In this document: piece after piece, positions 37,101-44,515 of the stretch
Layout of the letters: every line of letters begins with the position of its first letter
How positions within the stretch are numbered: the stretch's first letter is position 1
Source of the DNA: Massilia kyonggiensis
GTDB taxonomy: Bacteria; Pseudomonadota; Gammaproteobacteria; Burkholderiales; Burkholderiaceae_D
DNA: 64,000 nt
Assembly: GCF_024756235.1 (NCBI RefSeq)
Contig: NZ_JANUGY010000003.1
Span: 1-64,000 of the forward strand
Direction: 5' to 3'
Made by a program: the position numbers and the translations under genes
Notes under the pieces: model-generated
The model's database searches: none
The model's input: the letters and a program-made list of their open reading frames with translations, nothing else
What the model was told of the DNA's origin: nothing

Positions 37101-37906
37101 ATCAGGTCGGCCTTCGTGAAGATCACGTAGACGGGCGCGTGGACGCCCAGCCTTTCGGTCAGCTCCTGCACGCGCGTGCGCAGGCTCTTGGCGAGCTCGA
37201 TCGAGGTCTCGGGACTGCCGCCGGCCAGCTCGGCGACGCTGACTGCAATCAGGATCCCGTTGATCGGCGCGCGGGACCGGTGCTTGCGCAGCAGGTCGAG
37301 GAAGCTGAACCACTCCGCGCGGTCCGCTTCGAACACGGAATAGCGCCCCGCCGTGTCGAGCAGGATGCCATCCGTCGTGAAGAACCAGTCGCAGTTACGC
37401 GTGCCCCCGACGCCCTGCACGGCCTTGCTGCCGGGGATCGGGAACGTCAGCCCGGAATGCTTGATCGCGCTGCTCTTCCCTGCCGCCGGATTCCCGATGA
37501 TCATGTACCACGGCAGCTCGTACAGCGCCGCGGCGCCGCGCGTCAGGCCCAGCTTGGAGGTCTTGATCGTGTTGATCGCCTCCAGCATGCCCTTGCGCAG
37601 CACGGCCGCATCGTTGCGCGCCGCCTGGGCCTTGCCGTCGGTCTCCGCGCCGGTCAGGATCGCTTCGCCGAGCCGGCTGGCCGCGCGCTTGCGCAGCCAC
37701 GCGCGGACAAGCCAGGCGATGCCCCCCGCGCACAGGAGTAGCAGGCCAAGCAGCGCGGCCCAGATGAGAGCCGCGTCGAGGGATTCCGCGCCCAGCAGCA
37801 CGAATGCCGCAAACACGCCGATGCCGATCACGGCCAAAACACGTCTGTCGGTGAGGAACTGCCAGAGTCGGGCCATCATATCGTTCGGAAGGTTGGTGAA
37901 TACCAT
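34130..37906 (-). CDS. tssM: type VI secretion membrane protein TssM (IcmF)
   Basis: TssM spans the inner membrane and reaches TssJ at the outer membrane. The protein (about 1258 residues) has two N-terminal membrane helices (VLAVIGIGVFAAFVLLG, ALIWAALLGLLLLCAG), a cytoplasmic GTPase-like domain with Walker A GNPAAGKSS and LLDTAG, a third membrane helix (MKIGAFFAATLLLG), and a long periplasmic part ending in the beta domain and GLRLPDAIVG. The start is uncertain: ATG 37975 (touching the tagX stop), GTG 37921 with AAGGA, ATG 37906 and ATG 37879 are all in frame. Confidence 0.92.
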   Translation of the reverse strand: MVFTNLPNDMMARLWQFLTDRRVLAVIGIGVFAAFVLLGAESLDAALIWAALLGLLLLCAGGIAWLVRAWLRKRAASRLGEAILTGAETDGKAQAARNDAAVLRKGMLEAINTIKTSKLGLTRGAAALYELPWYMIIGNPAAGKSSAIKHSGLTFPIPGSKAVQGVGGTRNCDWFFTTDGILLDTAGRYSVFEADRAEWFSFLDLLRKHRSRAPINGILIAVSVAELAGGSPETSIELAKSLRTRVQELTERLGVHAPVYVIFTKADLIAGFADFFHDCEGTERERVWGATLRYNRRSTPQDVLAFFDQHFDELHDGLKEMSLASMAGNRSTALRPGVFTFPLEFAALKPQLRAFLATLFEENTWQFKPVFRGFYFTSALQEGSVENQSARRVAGRFDLHLRPFGEKPGEEAAPGTEQSGFFLLQLFRKVIFADRDLVKRYTSPAATRMKIGAFFAATLLLGCALGGWSWSYMGNRQLVANVRADLDKVMKLQAGRTDLQARLEGLDILQDRIEQLDKYREDRPWALAFGLYQGEALERKLRDEYFAGVREVMVQPVAGALENLLTEMNANAAQLDPNVRATPAAKPGQPYQEVSATNVGDAYNALKTYLMLADKSHAEPGHLNDQLTRFWRGWLEANRGAMPREQMIRSAERQLTFVLAHIDDQAWPQITPKLSLLDTARENLRRVVRGTPARERVYADIRTRASTRFPGVTVARIVGEQDQALVVGSYAVGGAYTRDAWEKFVQGAIREASTRELQSSDWVLKSVAKDDLTLEGSPEQIQKALVEMYKSDYAREWSKFVQGVTIVDLNGFDASVQAMNRLGDPLTSPLAKVLKTVHEQTAWDDPTQTRVDTVKLKRGLTGWFREVVLRQAPSEARQVADAMGPLPVGGVQAAGPVGREFAGVARLVGVRERDASLMTGYLDALSKLRSRLNQLKNQGDPGPGAKQLMQQTLEGNGSELAEALKYVDEQMLTGMTDTQKQMLRPLLVRPLVQTFAMIVLPSESEINRTWQAQVVEPFQKTLAAKYPFAPSAQIQATPAEIGQVFGPEGVVAKFVGTTMGPLVVRRGDVLSSRTWADIGITLAPQVVSGFPGWVAPLSANGVAAGGGPQTVFQLLPLTAPGVTEYTIEIDGQQLRYRNTPPAWVNMVHPGPQGSSGAKVSAVTFDGRTVELFNEPGEFGLQKMIEAAAKKRLDAGTHELRWSAGNVSVAVNLKRVSSTDTSGNAQASQGFRGLRLPDAIVGRAGAVGTSGAALAGAAQ

Positions 37907-37974
37907 CGGGAATACTGGCACTATTTCCTTATCGAAAACTTGAGGTGAGACAACGCTCCGGGAACCGCCCGGCA

Positions 37975-38814
37975 TCAGCGCCGCATTACCCCGCGGATCC
38001 GCAGCTCGGTATGACCGAAGTCCATCATCGTCCAGCGTCCGCCCCAGGTCAGGCCCACCGACTCGGCGACCTCGCCGTAGAGCTGGTAGCCACGCATGGC
38101 CCACGGGTCTTTTTCCGAAATCACGAGCTTGCCGTCCCGCCAGAATGCGCAGTCGGCCGCGAGCCCGTACTGGTGCCAGCTCTGGAAAGCGCGTGCGTTC
38201 GTCACCTGCGACCCCATGCCGGCCAGCATGTCCTGGCGGGCCGGGCTGCGGTAGCCCTCCAGCAGCGCCATCTCGTAACCGTACTTCTCCTTCATGATCT
38301 TGAGCACCAACAACAGGCGCTGGCTGAACTCCGGTCGCAGCAGCCACCAGTTGCGGCTGGCGTCCACCAGCATCGGACGCACCAGTTCCACTTCGCGCGT
38401 GCCGAACGCGAGCGGCGGCAACGCGGCCGGCGGCACCAGTTGTTCGCCCTTGAGCAGCGCGGCCACCTGGGCGTCGACGACCGTGTCGACGGGCTCGTAG
38501 TCGGGCAGCATGTCCGGCTTGCGCATCAACAACGCGAGCAGCGTCGGGATCAGCACGAGCGGCACGCCGACGGCGAACCAGGCCCAGTGCCGGCGCAATA
38601 ACCTGCGGCCGTCGTACAACACGCCGCGCGCGCCCGACCAGGACGCCTGCAGCGTCGCATTGCCGCTGCGTTGCCAGCCTCCTACGCGCCATTGCAGGCG
38701 GCGCTGCAGCATGCCGAGCACCTGCAGCACCGACGCCCGCCCACCCGGAAACAGGACGAGCCAGATGACGCTGCAGGCCAGGCAAAAGTACAAGAATGCG
38801 AGGAAGATCAGCAT
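37975..38814 (-). CDS. membrane-anchored M15 peptidase, TagX-like peptidoglycan hydrolase
   Basis: The 279-residue protein has two membrane helices (about 2-23 and 77-97) and a periplasmic M15-type domain: EGYRS (186-190), SWHQYGLAAD with His214 and Asp221, and DFGHTE with His268 as zinc ligands. In Acinetobacter the M15-type enzyme TagX is an L,D-endopeptidase that opens the wall for T6SS assembly. Position directly ahead of tssM and the same fold support that role here. GGAGA precedes the ATG. Confidence 0.82.
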   Translation of the reverse strand: MLIFLAFLYFCLACSVIWLVLFPGGRASVLQVLGMLQRRLQWRVGGWQRSGNATLQASWSGARGVLYDGRRLLRRHWAWFAVGVPLVLIPTLLALLMRKPDMLPDYEPVDTVVDAQVAALLKGEQLVPPAALPPLAFGTREVELVRPMLVDASRNWWLLRPEFSQRLLLVLKIMKEKYGYEMALLEGYRSPARQDMLAGMGSQVTNARAFQSWHQYGLAADCAFWRDGKLVISEKDPWAMRGYQLYGEVAESVGLTWGGRWTMMDFGHTELRIRGVMRR

Positions 38815-38871
38815 CGGCTTCTCCGGTTTGTTTCTAATGGGAATTAGCTTTCCAATCTTAGGAGTAACGCG

Positions 38872-39741
38872 GTGCGCCCTACAGATGAAAATCAACCCGG
38901 CTCCAGACGTCCCAACCTGATGTCGTCGTCGCGCCGGGCGACCGCCGAAATCAATATCCTCGCCATGCTCGACGGCCAGGCGCCGGGACGGCGGTTCCTC
39001 GCCCTGCCCGCCGTCGTCCGGTACGGCGCCGCCGGCGTGCTGGCGTGCGCCCTGCTCGTCGCCCTGCTCGTCGTCCGCTCCTGGGTCGTCCGCGGCGCAA
39101 CGCCAACGCGCGACGCCGATACGGCCGGCACGGCACAGGCGTCCGCGCAACCTGTGCAGTCGGCACAGCGCACGCAGTCCGCGCGGCCGGCGCCGGGCGG
39201 TCGCGACGCCGTCGATGCACGCGACAACCTCGCCGTGGACGTACCGGTCATGCGCGCCACACTGGCAACGGAAGCGCCGGTGTCCGTGCCGGCGCCCGAC
39301 ATGGCCACCTCCCCCGGCACCGTCGGTCCGGCGCACGGCGCGGTCATCATCGATCTGCCGCAACCCGCCCCGCCGATGGCATCGGCCATGCCTGTGCGCA
39401 CCCCGGCCGGCACCGAGATGGCGCGGAGTGGGGCAAGGGGCGTGGCGCGCCATGCGGCCACGCATCCCGGCACGCCGTCGATCCCATCCGCGCGGCCGCA
39501 GCCGGCGCCCCGAACGAATGCGTCCCAGGCGCTTGCCCATGCGGACACGGTACCGTCGCGTCAGAAGCGGACCGCCGGCGCCTCCAGGTCAACGCCGCCG
39601 ACCGCCACGGTCGATACGGACGTCGCCCTGATCTCGGCCATCCTCCAGCACACCGGCACCCGTAACGAGGCAGCCGATGGCGCGGGTACGGCGGCGTGTG
39701 CCGACAAACCGTGCGGCCCGCGCATGCCACCCCGGCAATAG
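38872..39741 (+). CDS. single-pass membrane protein of unknown function
   Basis: The 289-residue product starts at GTG 38872, which has an excellent ribosome site (AGGAG, 8 bases ahead). It has a short basic cytoplasmic N-terminus, one membrane helix (about 50-72) and a long Ala/Pro/Thr-rich tail, probably periplasmic and disordered, ending in ISAILQHTG and two cysteines. Long tails of this kind span the periplasm in TonB-, GspC- or PilP-like proteins, but no such domain is recognised. It is divergent from tagX by 57 bases, a gap holding a small dyad CTAAT/ATTAG. A T6SS role is possible, not shown. Confidence 0.65.
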   Translation: MRPTDENQPGSRRPNLMSSSRRATAEINILAMLDGQAPGRRFLALPAVVRYGAAGVLACALLVALLVVRSWVVRGATPTRDADTAGTAQASAQPVQSAQRTQSARPAPGGRDAVDARDNLAVDVPVMRATLATEAPVSVPAPDMATSPGTVGPAHGAVIIDLPQPAPPMASAMPVRTPAGTEMARSGARGVARHAATHPGTPSIPSARPQPAPRTNASQALAHADTVPSRQKRTAGASRSTPPTATVDTDVALISAILQHTGTRNEAADGAGTAACADKPCGPRMPPRQ

Positions 39742-39825
39742 GGTGGCTGGCCCGGAAAACCACGCCAAGGGCTGAAACGGCATCGAACTGCGCCGAAACT
39801 TCTGGGCCATCGTCGCCGGCACCGT

Positions 39826-39847
39826 TATACTGTACAAAAGTACAGTT
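39826..39847 (+). promoter_or_regulatory. LexA (SOS) box over the -10 element
   Basis: CTGT-N8-ACAG at 39830-39845, within TACTGTACAAAAGTACAGTT, matches the LexA consensus in all core positions. It overlaps TATACT (39826-39831), a good -10. LexA bound here would block transcription of the DNA-repair pair that starts nine bases later. Confidence 0.88.
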
Positions 39848-39855
39848 GGTGCGGT

Positions 39856-41517
39856 ATGACGATGATCAGAGTCCTGGAAAACGAGTTTTATTATCTGGAT
39901 AACTTCCAGCGCGTGCTGGACTGGATCGCCGAGCGCTACGCCGACCTGCTCATCGACGAGGAACACGCGTTCATCGCCGCCTTCCCGCAGTTGCCGCAAC
40001 CGGCCCGCGCCCTGTTCGTGCGGATGGTGATGCGCAAGGGCACCCTGTTCCGGGCCAGCAAGCTCAACTACGCGGAGATCGGCTGCCCGCGCGCGGCGGC
40101 AGAGGCCCTGTTGCCCAGCGGCTGGATCGAATCCGATCCCGTCCTGACGCTCGACGAGTTGTTCGACATACTGTCCAAGCCGGAGCTGGCCGCAGCATTC
40201 GGCCTGGCCGGCGCGCAGAAAAGCGCGCGCAAGGCCGACCAGCTCGAGGCGCTGCGCGGCGATCCCGCACACGGGGCGGACCGCCCGTTCTCGCACTGGC
40301 ATCCCGGTTGCGACGACCTCGCGCTGCGCCTGCTCGTGCAACCGCTGTGCGACCGCCTGCGTCTCATCTTCTTCGGCAACCTCGCGCAGGACTGGACGGA
40401 ATTCGTGCTGTCCGACCTGGGCCTGTTCCGGTATGAGCGCGTCGAATTCTCGCCGGCGTCGCGCGGCTTCCGGGCTCGCCAGGACATCGACCACTACCTG
40501 CAGCTGCACGCGTGCAAGGAGCGCTATTACGCGGGCGAGGCCGCGCTGGACGTGCTGGCCGACCTGCCCCGCCACCCGTTCGGCAACGACTGGCTCGACA
40601 GCCGGCGCGAACGTCTTTTGTTCCAGCTCGGGCAGTTGCTGGAAAAGGAACAGGACTGGGACAACGCCTATGCCGTGTACGCGGCGTGCCGCTATCCGGG
40701 CGCGCGCGGACGGGCCATCCGCGTGCTGGAAAAGCACGAGAAGTTCGACGCCGCCTACGCCCTGTTCGAGACGGCGCGGCAGGCCCCGGAAAGCGAGGCG
40801 GAGCGCCAGCACCTGTTGCGCCTGGGCCCGAGGCTGGCGCGCAAGCTGGGCCATCCGAAAGGCCCGCCACGGCGCGCGACGCCGGCCGCGCGGCTCGACC
40901 TGTGCCTGCCGCTGCCGGGCGGCGAGTGGCGCGTCGAAGGCGTCGTGCTGGAGCATCTGGCGCGCGCCGACGCGCCTGTCTTCTACGTCGAGAACACGCT
41001 GGCCAACACGCTGTTCGGCCTGTTGTGCTGGCGCGCCATCTTCGCGGCCATTCCGGGCGCCTTCTTCCACCCGTTCCACCGCGGCCCGGCCGACCTGTTC
41101 GCACCCGACTTCTACCAGCGCCGCAAGGACGATTTCGATGCCTGCCTCGCCCTGCTGGACGACGGCCGCCACCGCGCCGCCATCCTCGCGACACACGCGG
41201 AGAAGGCGGGCCTGCAATCGCCGTTCGTCGCGTGGGATTGGCTCGATCGCGACATCATCGAACTGGCTCTGGACTGCATCCCGGCCGCACACTTGAAACT
41301 GTGGTTCCGCCGCATCCTGCACGACGTGAAGGAAAACCGCACGGGCTTCCCCGACCTGATCCAGTTCTGGCCTGCCGAACGGCGCTACAACATGATCGAG
41401 GTGAAGGGCCCGGGCGACCGCCTGCAGGACAACCAGCTGCGCTGGATCGATTATTGCGCCGAGCACGGCATGCCGATCACGGTGTGCTACCTGCAATGGG
41501 AACAAGCGGCGGCATGA
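39856..41517 (+). CDS. FAN1-like VRR-NUC domain nuclease
   Basis: Bacterial homologue of FAN1, a structure-specific nuclease for interstrand-crosslink repair. The 553-residue protein has an N-terminal SAP-like/helical region, a TPR-like middle (around 265-330) and the C-terminal VRR-NUC domain with Asp500 (GFPDL), Glu515 and Lys517 (EVKG) as the PD-(D/E)XK active site, then QDNQLRW. It overlaps the helicase gene by four bases. An SOS box in its promoter predicts induction by DNA damage. Confidence 0.93.
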   Translation: MTMIRVLENEFYYLDNFQRVLDWIAERYADLLIDEEHAFIAAFPQLPQPARALFVRMVMRKGTLFRASKLNYAEIGCPRAAAEALLPSGWIESDPVLTLDELFDILSKPELAAAFGLAGAQKSARKADQLEALRGDPAHGADRPFSHWHPGCDDLALRLLVQPLCDRLRLIFFGNLAQDWTEFVLSDLGLFRYERVEFSPASRGFRARQDIDHYLQLHACKERYYAGEAALDVLADLPRHPFGNDWLDSRRERLLFQLGQLLEKEQDWDNAYAVYAACRYPGARGRAIRVLEKHEKFDAAYALFETARQAPESEAERQHLLRLGPRLARKLGHPKGPPRRATPAARLDLCLPLPGGEWRVEGVVLEHLARADAPVFYVENTLANTLFGLLCWRAIFAAIPGAFFHPFHRGPADLFAPDFYQRRKDDFDACLALLDDGRHRAAILATHAEKAGLQSPFVAWDWLDRDIIELALDCIPAAHLKLWFRRILHDVKENRTGFPDLIQFWPAERRYNMIEVKGPGDRLQDNQLRWIDYCAEHGMPITVCYLQWEQAAA

Positions 41518-43772
41518 ACGACGCGCGCTACGTCGTGTCCGTGCGCTCCCTGTGCGAATTCACGGCCAAGCAGGGCGACCTCGACCTGCGCTTCACGCCG
41601 TCGCCCACGGCGCAGGAAGGCATCGCGGGTCATGCCGTCGTGGCATCGCGCCGCGACGACAACTACCGCAGCGAAGTGACGCTCGCGGGCGACTGGGGCC
41701 CGCTGCACGTGCGCGGACGGGCCGACGGCTACGACCCCGACCGGAACCTGATCGAGGAAGTGAAGACGTACCGCGGCCAGTTCGCGCGCATTCCCGACAA
41801 CCACCTGCGCCTGGCCTGGGCCCAGTTGCGCGTCTACGGGCACCTGATGTGCGAGGAGCTCGGCATGGACGAGGTCAACCTGGCGCTCGTCTACTTCGAC
41901 ATCGGCAGTCAGCAGGAAACCGTGCTGCGCGAGACCCGCAGCCGCGCCGACCTCGCCGCGCTGTTCGAAGACCAGTGCCGCCGCTTCGTCGCCTGGGCCG
42001 AACAGGAACTCGCGCATCGCGGCGCGCGCGACGCCGCATTGACGGCGCTGCGCTTTCCCCATGCCGACTTCCGCCCCGGCCAGCGCCAGCTTGCCGAAGC
42101 CATCTTCCGCGCCAATGCCGCCAAGCGCTGCCTGCTCGCGCAGGCCCCGACCGGGATCGGCAAGACGGTCGGCACCCTGTTCCCGGTGCTGAAGGCAGCG
42201 CCCGGCCAGGCGCTCGACAAAGTCTTCTTCCTGGCCGCGAAGACGCCGGGACGCCAGCTCGCGCTGGACGCGGCTGCCACGCTGAAGTCCGGCGGCACGG
42301 TCCCGTTGCGCGTGCTCGAACTGAGCGCGCGCGACAAGGCCTGCGAGCATCCCGATAAAGCGTGCCACGGCGATTCGTGCCCGCTCGCCCAGGGCTTCTA
42401 CGACCGCCTGCCGGCCGCACGCGAGGCGGCGGCGAAAGCGGACATGCTCGACCGCGCCGCGTTGCGCGAGATCGGCCTCGCGCACGACGTCTGTCCGTAC
42501 TACCTGGGCAGCGAAATGGTGCGCTGGAGCGACGTCGTCGTCGGCGACTACAACTACTGGTTCGATGGCGGCGCGATGTTGTACGCGCTGGCGCTGGAGC
42601 GCGGCTGGAAGGTCAGCGTGCTGGCCGACGAAGCGCACAACCTGGTGTCCCGGGCACGGTCGATGTACACGGCGACGCTGCAACGCGCCGACCTGCGCGC
42701 GGCCCGTGCCGTCGCGCCGCCCGCTCTGCACAAGCCGCTCGACAAGGTCAAGCGCGCATGGACGGACGTGAGCAAATCCGCGCCCCTGCCCTACCAGGTG
42801 CTGGACGGCCTGCCCGACAAATTCCTGAACGCGCTGCAGGGCGCGGCCAGCGCCATCACGGAGCACATGGCGGCGTTCCCCGTACCGCTGGACCCGGAAG
42901 TGCAGGAGTTCTATTTCGGCGCGCTGCAGTTCGGCCGCCTCGCGGAATCGTTCGGCGAGCACTCGCTGTTCGACGTCACGCGCGAGGACGAGCGCAACAC
43001 GACCCTCTGCATCCGCAACGTCGTCCCCGCCCCCTTCCTCGGCCCGCGCTTCGCCTATGCCCATTCGACGACGCTGTTCTCCGCGACCCTGAGCCCCTGG
43101 CATTATTTCGCCGACCTGCTCGGCATGCCGGAGGACACGGCGTGGATCGACGTCGATTCGCCGTTCACCGCGAGCCAGCTGGACGTGCACGTCGCGCACG
43201 GCATCTCGACCCGCTACCAGGCGCGGGCCGGCTCGCTCGCGCCGATCGCGGCCCTGATGGCGGACCAGTACCACGACAAGCCCGGCAACTATCTCGCGTT
43301 CTTTTCCAGCTTCGACTACCTGCAGCAGGTCGCGGACCGCTTCGAGCGCGACCATCCGGACATTCCCGTGTGGAGACAGGCGCGCCGCATGAGCGAGCCG
43401 GAACGGGCGGACTTCCTCGCGCGCTTCGTCGCGGGTGGCCGCGGCATCGGCTTCGCGGTGCTGGGCGGCTCGTTCGGCGAAGGCGTCGACCTGCCGGGCG
43501 AGCGTCTCATCGGCGCGTTCGTCGCGACCCTGGGCCTGCCGCAGGTGAACCCCGTCAACGAGCGGCTGCGCCAGCGCATGCAATCGATGTTCGGCGCGGG
43601 CTACGACTACACCTATCTCTATCCCGGCATGCAGAAGGTCGTGCAGGCGGCCGGCCGCGTGATCCGCACGGAGCAGGACCGCGGCGTCGTCTGGCTGATC
43701 GACGACCGCTTCGCGCGGCCGGAAGTGCAGGCGCTGCTGCCCGCGTGGTGGCACGTCGACAAGGCTGCCTAG
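41514..43772 (+). CDS. XPD/DinG-like helicase with N-terminal PD-(D/E)XK nuclease domain
   Basis: The 752-residue protein fuses a RecB/Cas4-like nuclease domain (Asp71, then EEVK 81-84 and QLRVY 104-108) to a superfamily 2 helicase: Walker A APTGIGKT (211-218), DEAH (372-375) and a C-terminal motor with QAAGRVIRTEQDRG. Cysteines 277, 284, 289 and 327 between motifs I and II are spaced like the iron-sulfur ligands of XPD. It should unwind DNA 5'-3' and may cut it. The ATGA overlap couples it to the FAN1-like nuclease. The frame is open far upstream, but only this start fits. Confidence 0.92.
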   Translation: MNDARYVVSVRSLCEFTAKQGDLDLRFTPSPTAQEGIAGHAVVASRRDDNYRSEVTLAGDWGPLHVRGRADGYDPDRNLIEEVKTYRGQFARIPDNHLRLAWAQLRVYGHLMCEELGMDEVNLALVYFDIGSQQETVLRETRSRADLAALFEDQCRRFVAWAEQELAHRGARDAALTALRFPHADFRPGQRQLAEAIFRANAAKRCLLAQAPTGIGKTVGTLFPVLKAAPGQALDKVFFLAAKTPGRQLALDAAATLKSGGTVPLRVLELSARDKACEHPDKACHGDSCPLAQGFYDRLPAAREAAAKADMLDRAALREIGLAHDVCPYYLGSEMVRWSDVVVGDYNYWFDGGAMLYALALERGWKVSVLADEAHNLVSRARSMYTATLQRADLRAARAVAPPALHKPLDKVKRAWTDVSKSAPLPYQVLDGLPDKFLNALQGAASAITEHMAAFPVPLDPEVQEFYFGALQFGRLAESFGEHSLFDVTREDERNTTLCIRNVVPAPFLGPRFAYAHSTTLFSATLSPWHYFADLLGMPEDTAWIDVDSPFTASQLDVHVAHGISTRYQARAGSLAPIAALMADQYHDKPGNYLAFFSSFDYLQQVADRFERDHPDIPVWRQARRMSEPERADFLARFVAGGRGIGFAVLGGSFGEGVDLPGERLIGAFVATLGLPQVNPVNERLRQRMQSMFGAGYDYTYLYPGMQKVVQAAGRVIRTEQDRGVVWLIDDRFARPEVQALLPAWWHVDKAA

Positions 43773-44512
43773 CGCATCAGGTCGCGCACTTTCTGGTAAC
43801 CGCTGCGGCTGATCGGAATACGCGCACCGGACTTCAGCACCGCGCAGTGGCCATCCTTGCCCGTCGGCTCGATGCGCGCGATGGTGCCCAGGTTGACGAT
43901 GTACGACCGGTGCACGCGCAGGAAGGCCTGCGGATCCAGCTGGCTTTCCAGTTCCGCCATGCGCTGGTTCTTCAGCCACTGCCGGCCTTCCGAGCAAATG
44001 GCGACGTAATCGTCCTGGGCCTCGATATAGTCGATGCGCGCGACGGGAATCACCTGGACGCGCGCGCCGTCGCGGATCAGGATGCGCTCGAGCGGCTGGT
44101 GGCGTGCCTGCGCCTCGCCCACGAGCGCGCGCATCGTGGCCTCTCCCTGCGCGGCGGGCGCGGCGAGGCGTTCGCGCGCGTGCGCCAGCGCCTGCGCGAG
44201 ACGCTCGCGCGTAAATGGTTTCAGGAGGTAGTCGAGCGCGTGGACGTCGAAGGCCCGGAGGGCGAACTGGTCGTACGCGGTCACGAACACGTAGTGCGTC
44301 TTCGCGCCGGCCAGTTCGACGACTTCGAAGCCGTCCAGCTTGGGCATCTGGATGTCGAGGAACACGAGATCGGGCGCCAGCTCCGCGATCGCCTTCACGG
44401 CCTCGAAGCCGTTGGCGCATTCGCCGGCGATCTCCACGTCGGGGTGCAGCCCGAGATGCTCGCGCAGCACGGCGCGCGCCAAGGGTTCGTCGTCCACGAT
44501 GATCACGCGCAT
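43769..44512 (-). CDS. LytTR-family response regulator
   Basis: A 247-residue regulator with a receiver domain (DDE at 7-9, phospho-acceptor Asp53 in FLDIQMP, lysine in LLKPF) and a C-terminal LytTR DNA-binding domain from about 140 (ILIRDGARVQVIPVARIDYIEAQDDY, LRVHRSYIVNL). It is paired with the histidine kinase directly upstream, three bases away. Targets unknown; such pairs often control envelope or exopolysaccharide genes. The stop overlaps the convergent helicase end by four bases. Confidence 0.94.
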   Translation of the reverse strand: MRVIIVDDEPLARAVLREHLGLHPDVEIAGECANGFEAVKAIAELAPDLVFLDIQMPKLDGFEVVELAGAKTHYVFVTAYDQFALRAFDVHALDYLLKPFTRERLAQALAHARERLAAPAAQGEATMRALVGEAQARHQPLERILIRDGARVQVIPVARIDYIEAQDDYVAICSEGRQWLKNQRMAELESQLDPQAFLRVHRSYIVNLGTIARIEPTGKDGHCAVLKSGARIPISRSGYQKVRDLMR

Positions 44513-44515
44513 GCG

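Noticed and set aside
34223..37741. 1172-codon plus-strand open frame
   Set aside because: It is the antisense shadow of tssM, typical of GC-rich coding DNA; composition (Arg, His, Gln, Ala) is unlike a real protein.
34130..38785. TssM extended to 1551 codons
   Set aside because: The extra N-terminal part is antisense-free read-through of the tagX region in another frame; TssM begins just before its first membrane helix.
20809..38814. Contractile phage tail or tailocin
   Set aside because: TssJ, TssK, TssL, TssM, ClpV and TagF are specific to type VI secretion, and no phage tail fibre, tape measure or lysis genes are present.
40512..43772. Helicase extended upstream to 1086 codons
   Set aside because: The extension overlaps the FAN1-like gene in another frame and is Arg/Pro-rich noise; the ATGA overlap at 41514 is the natural start.
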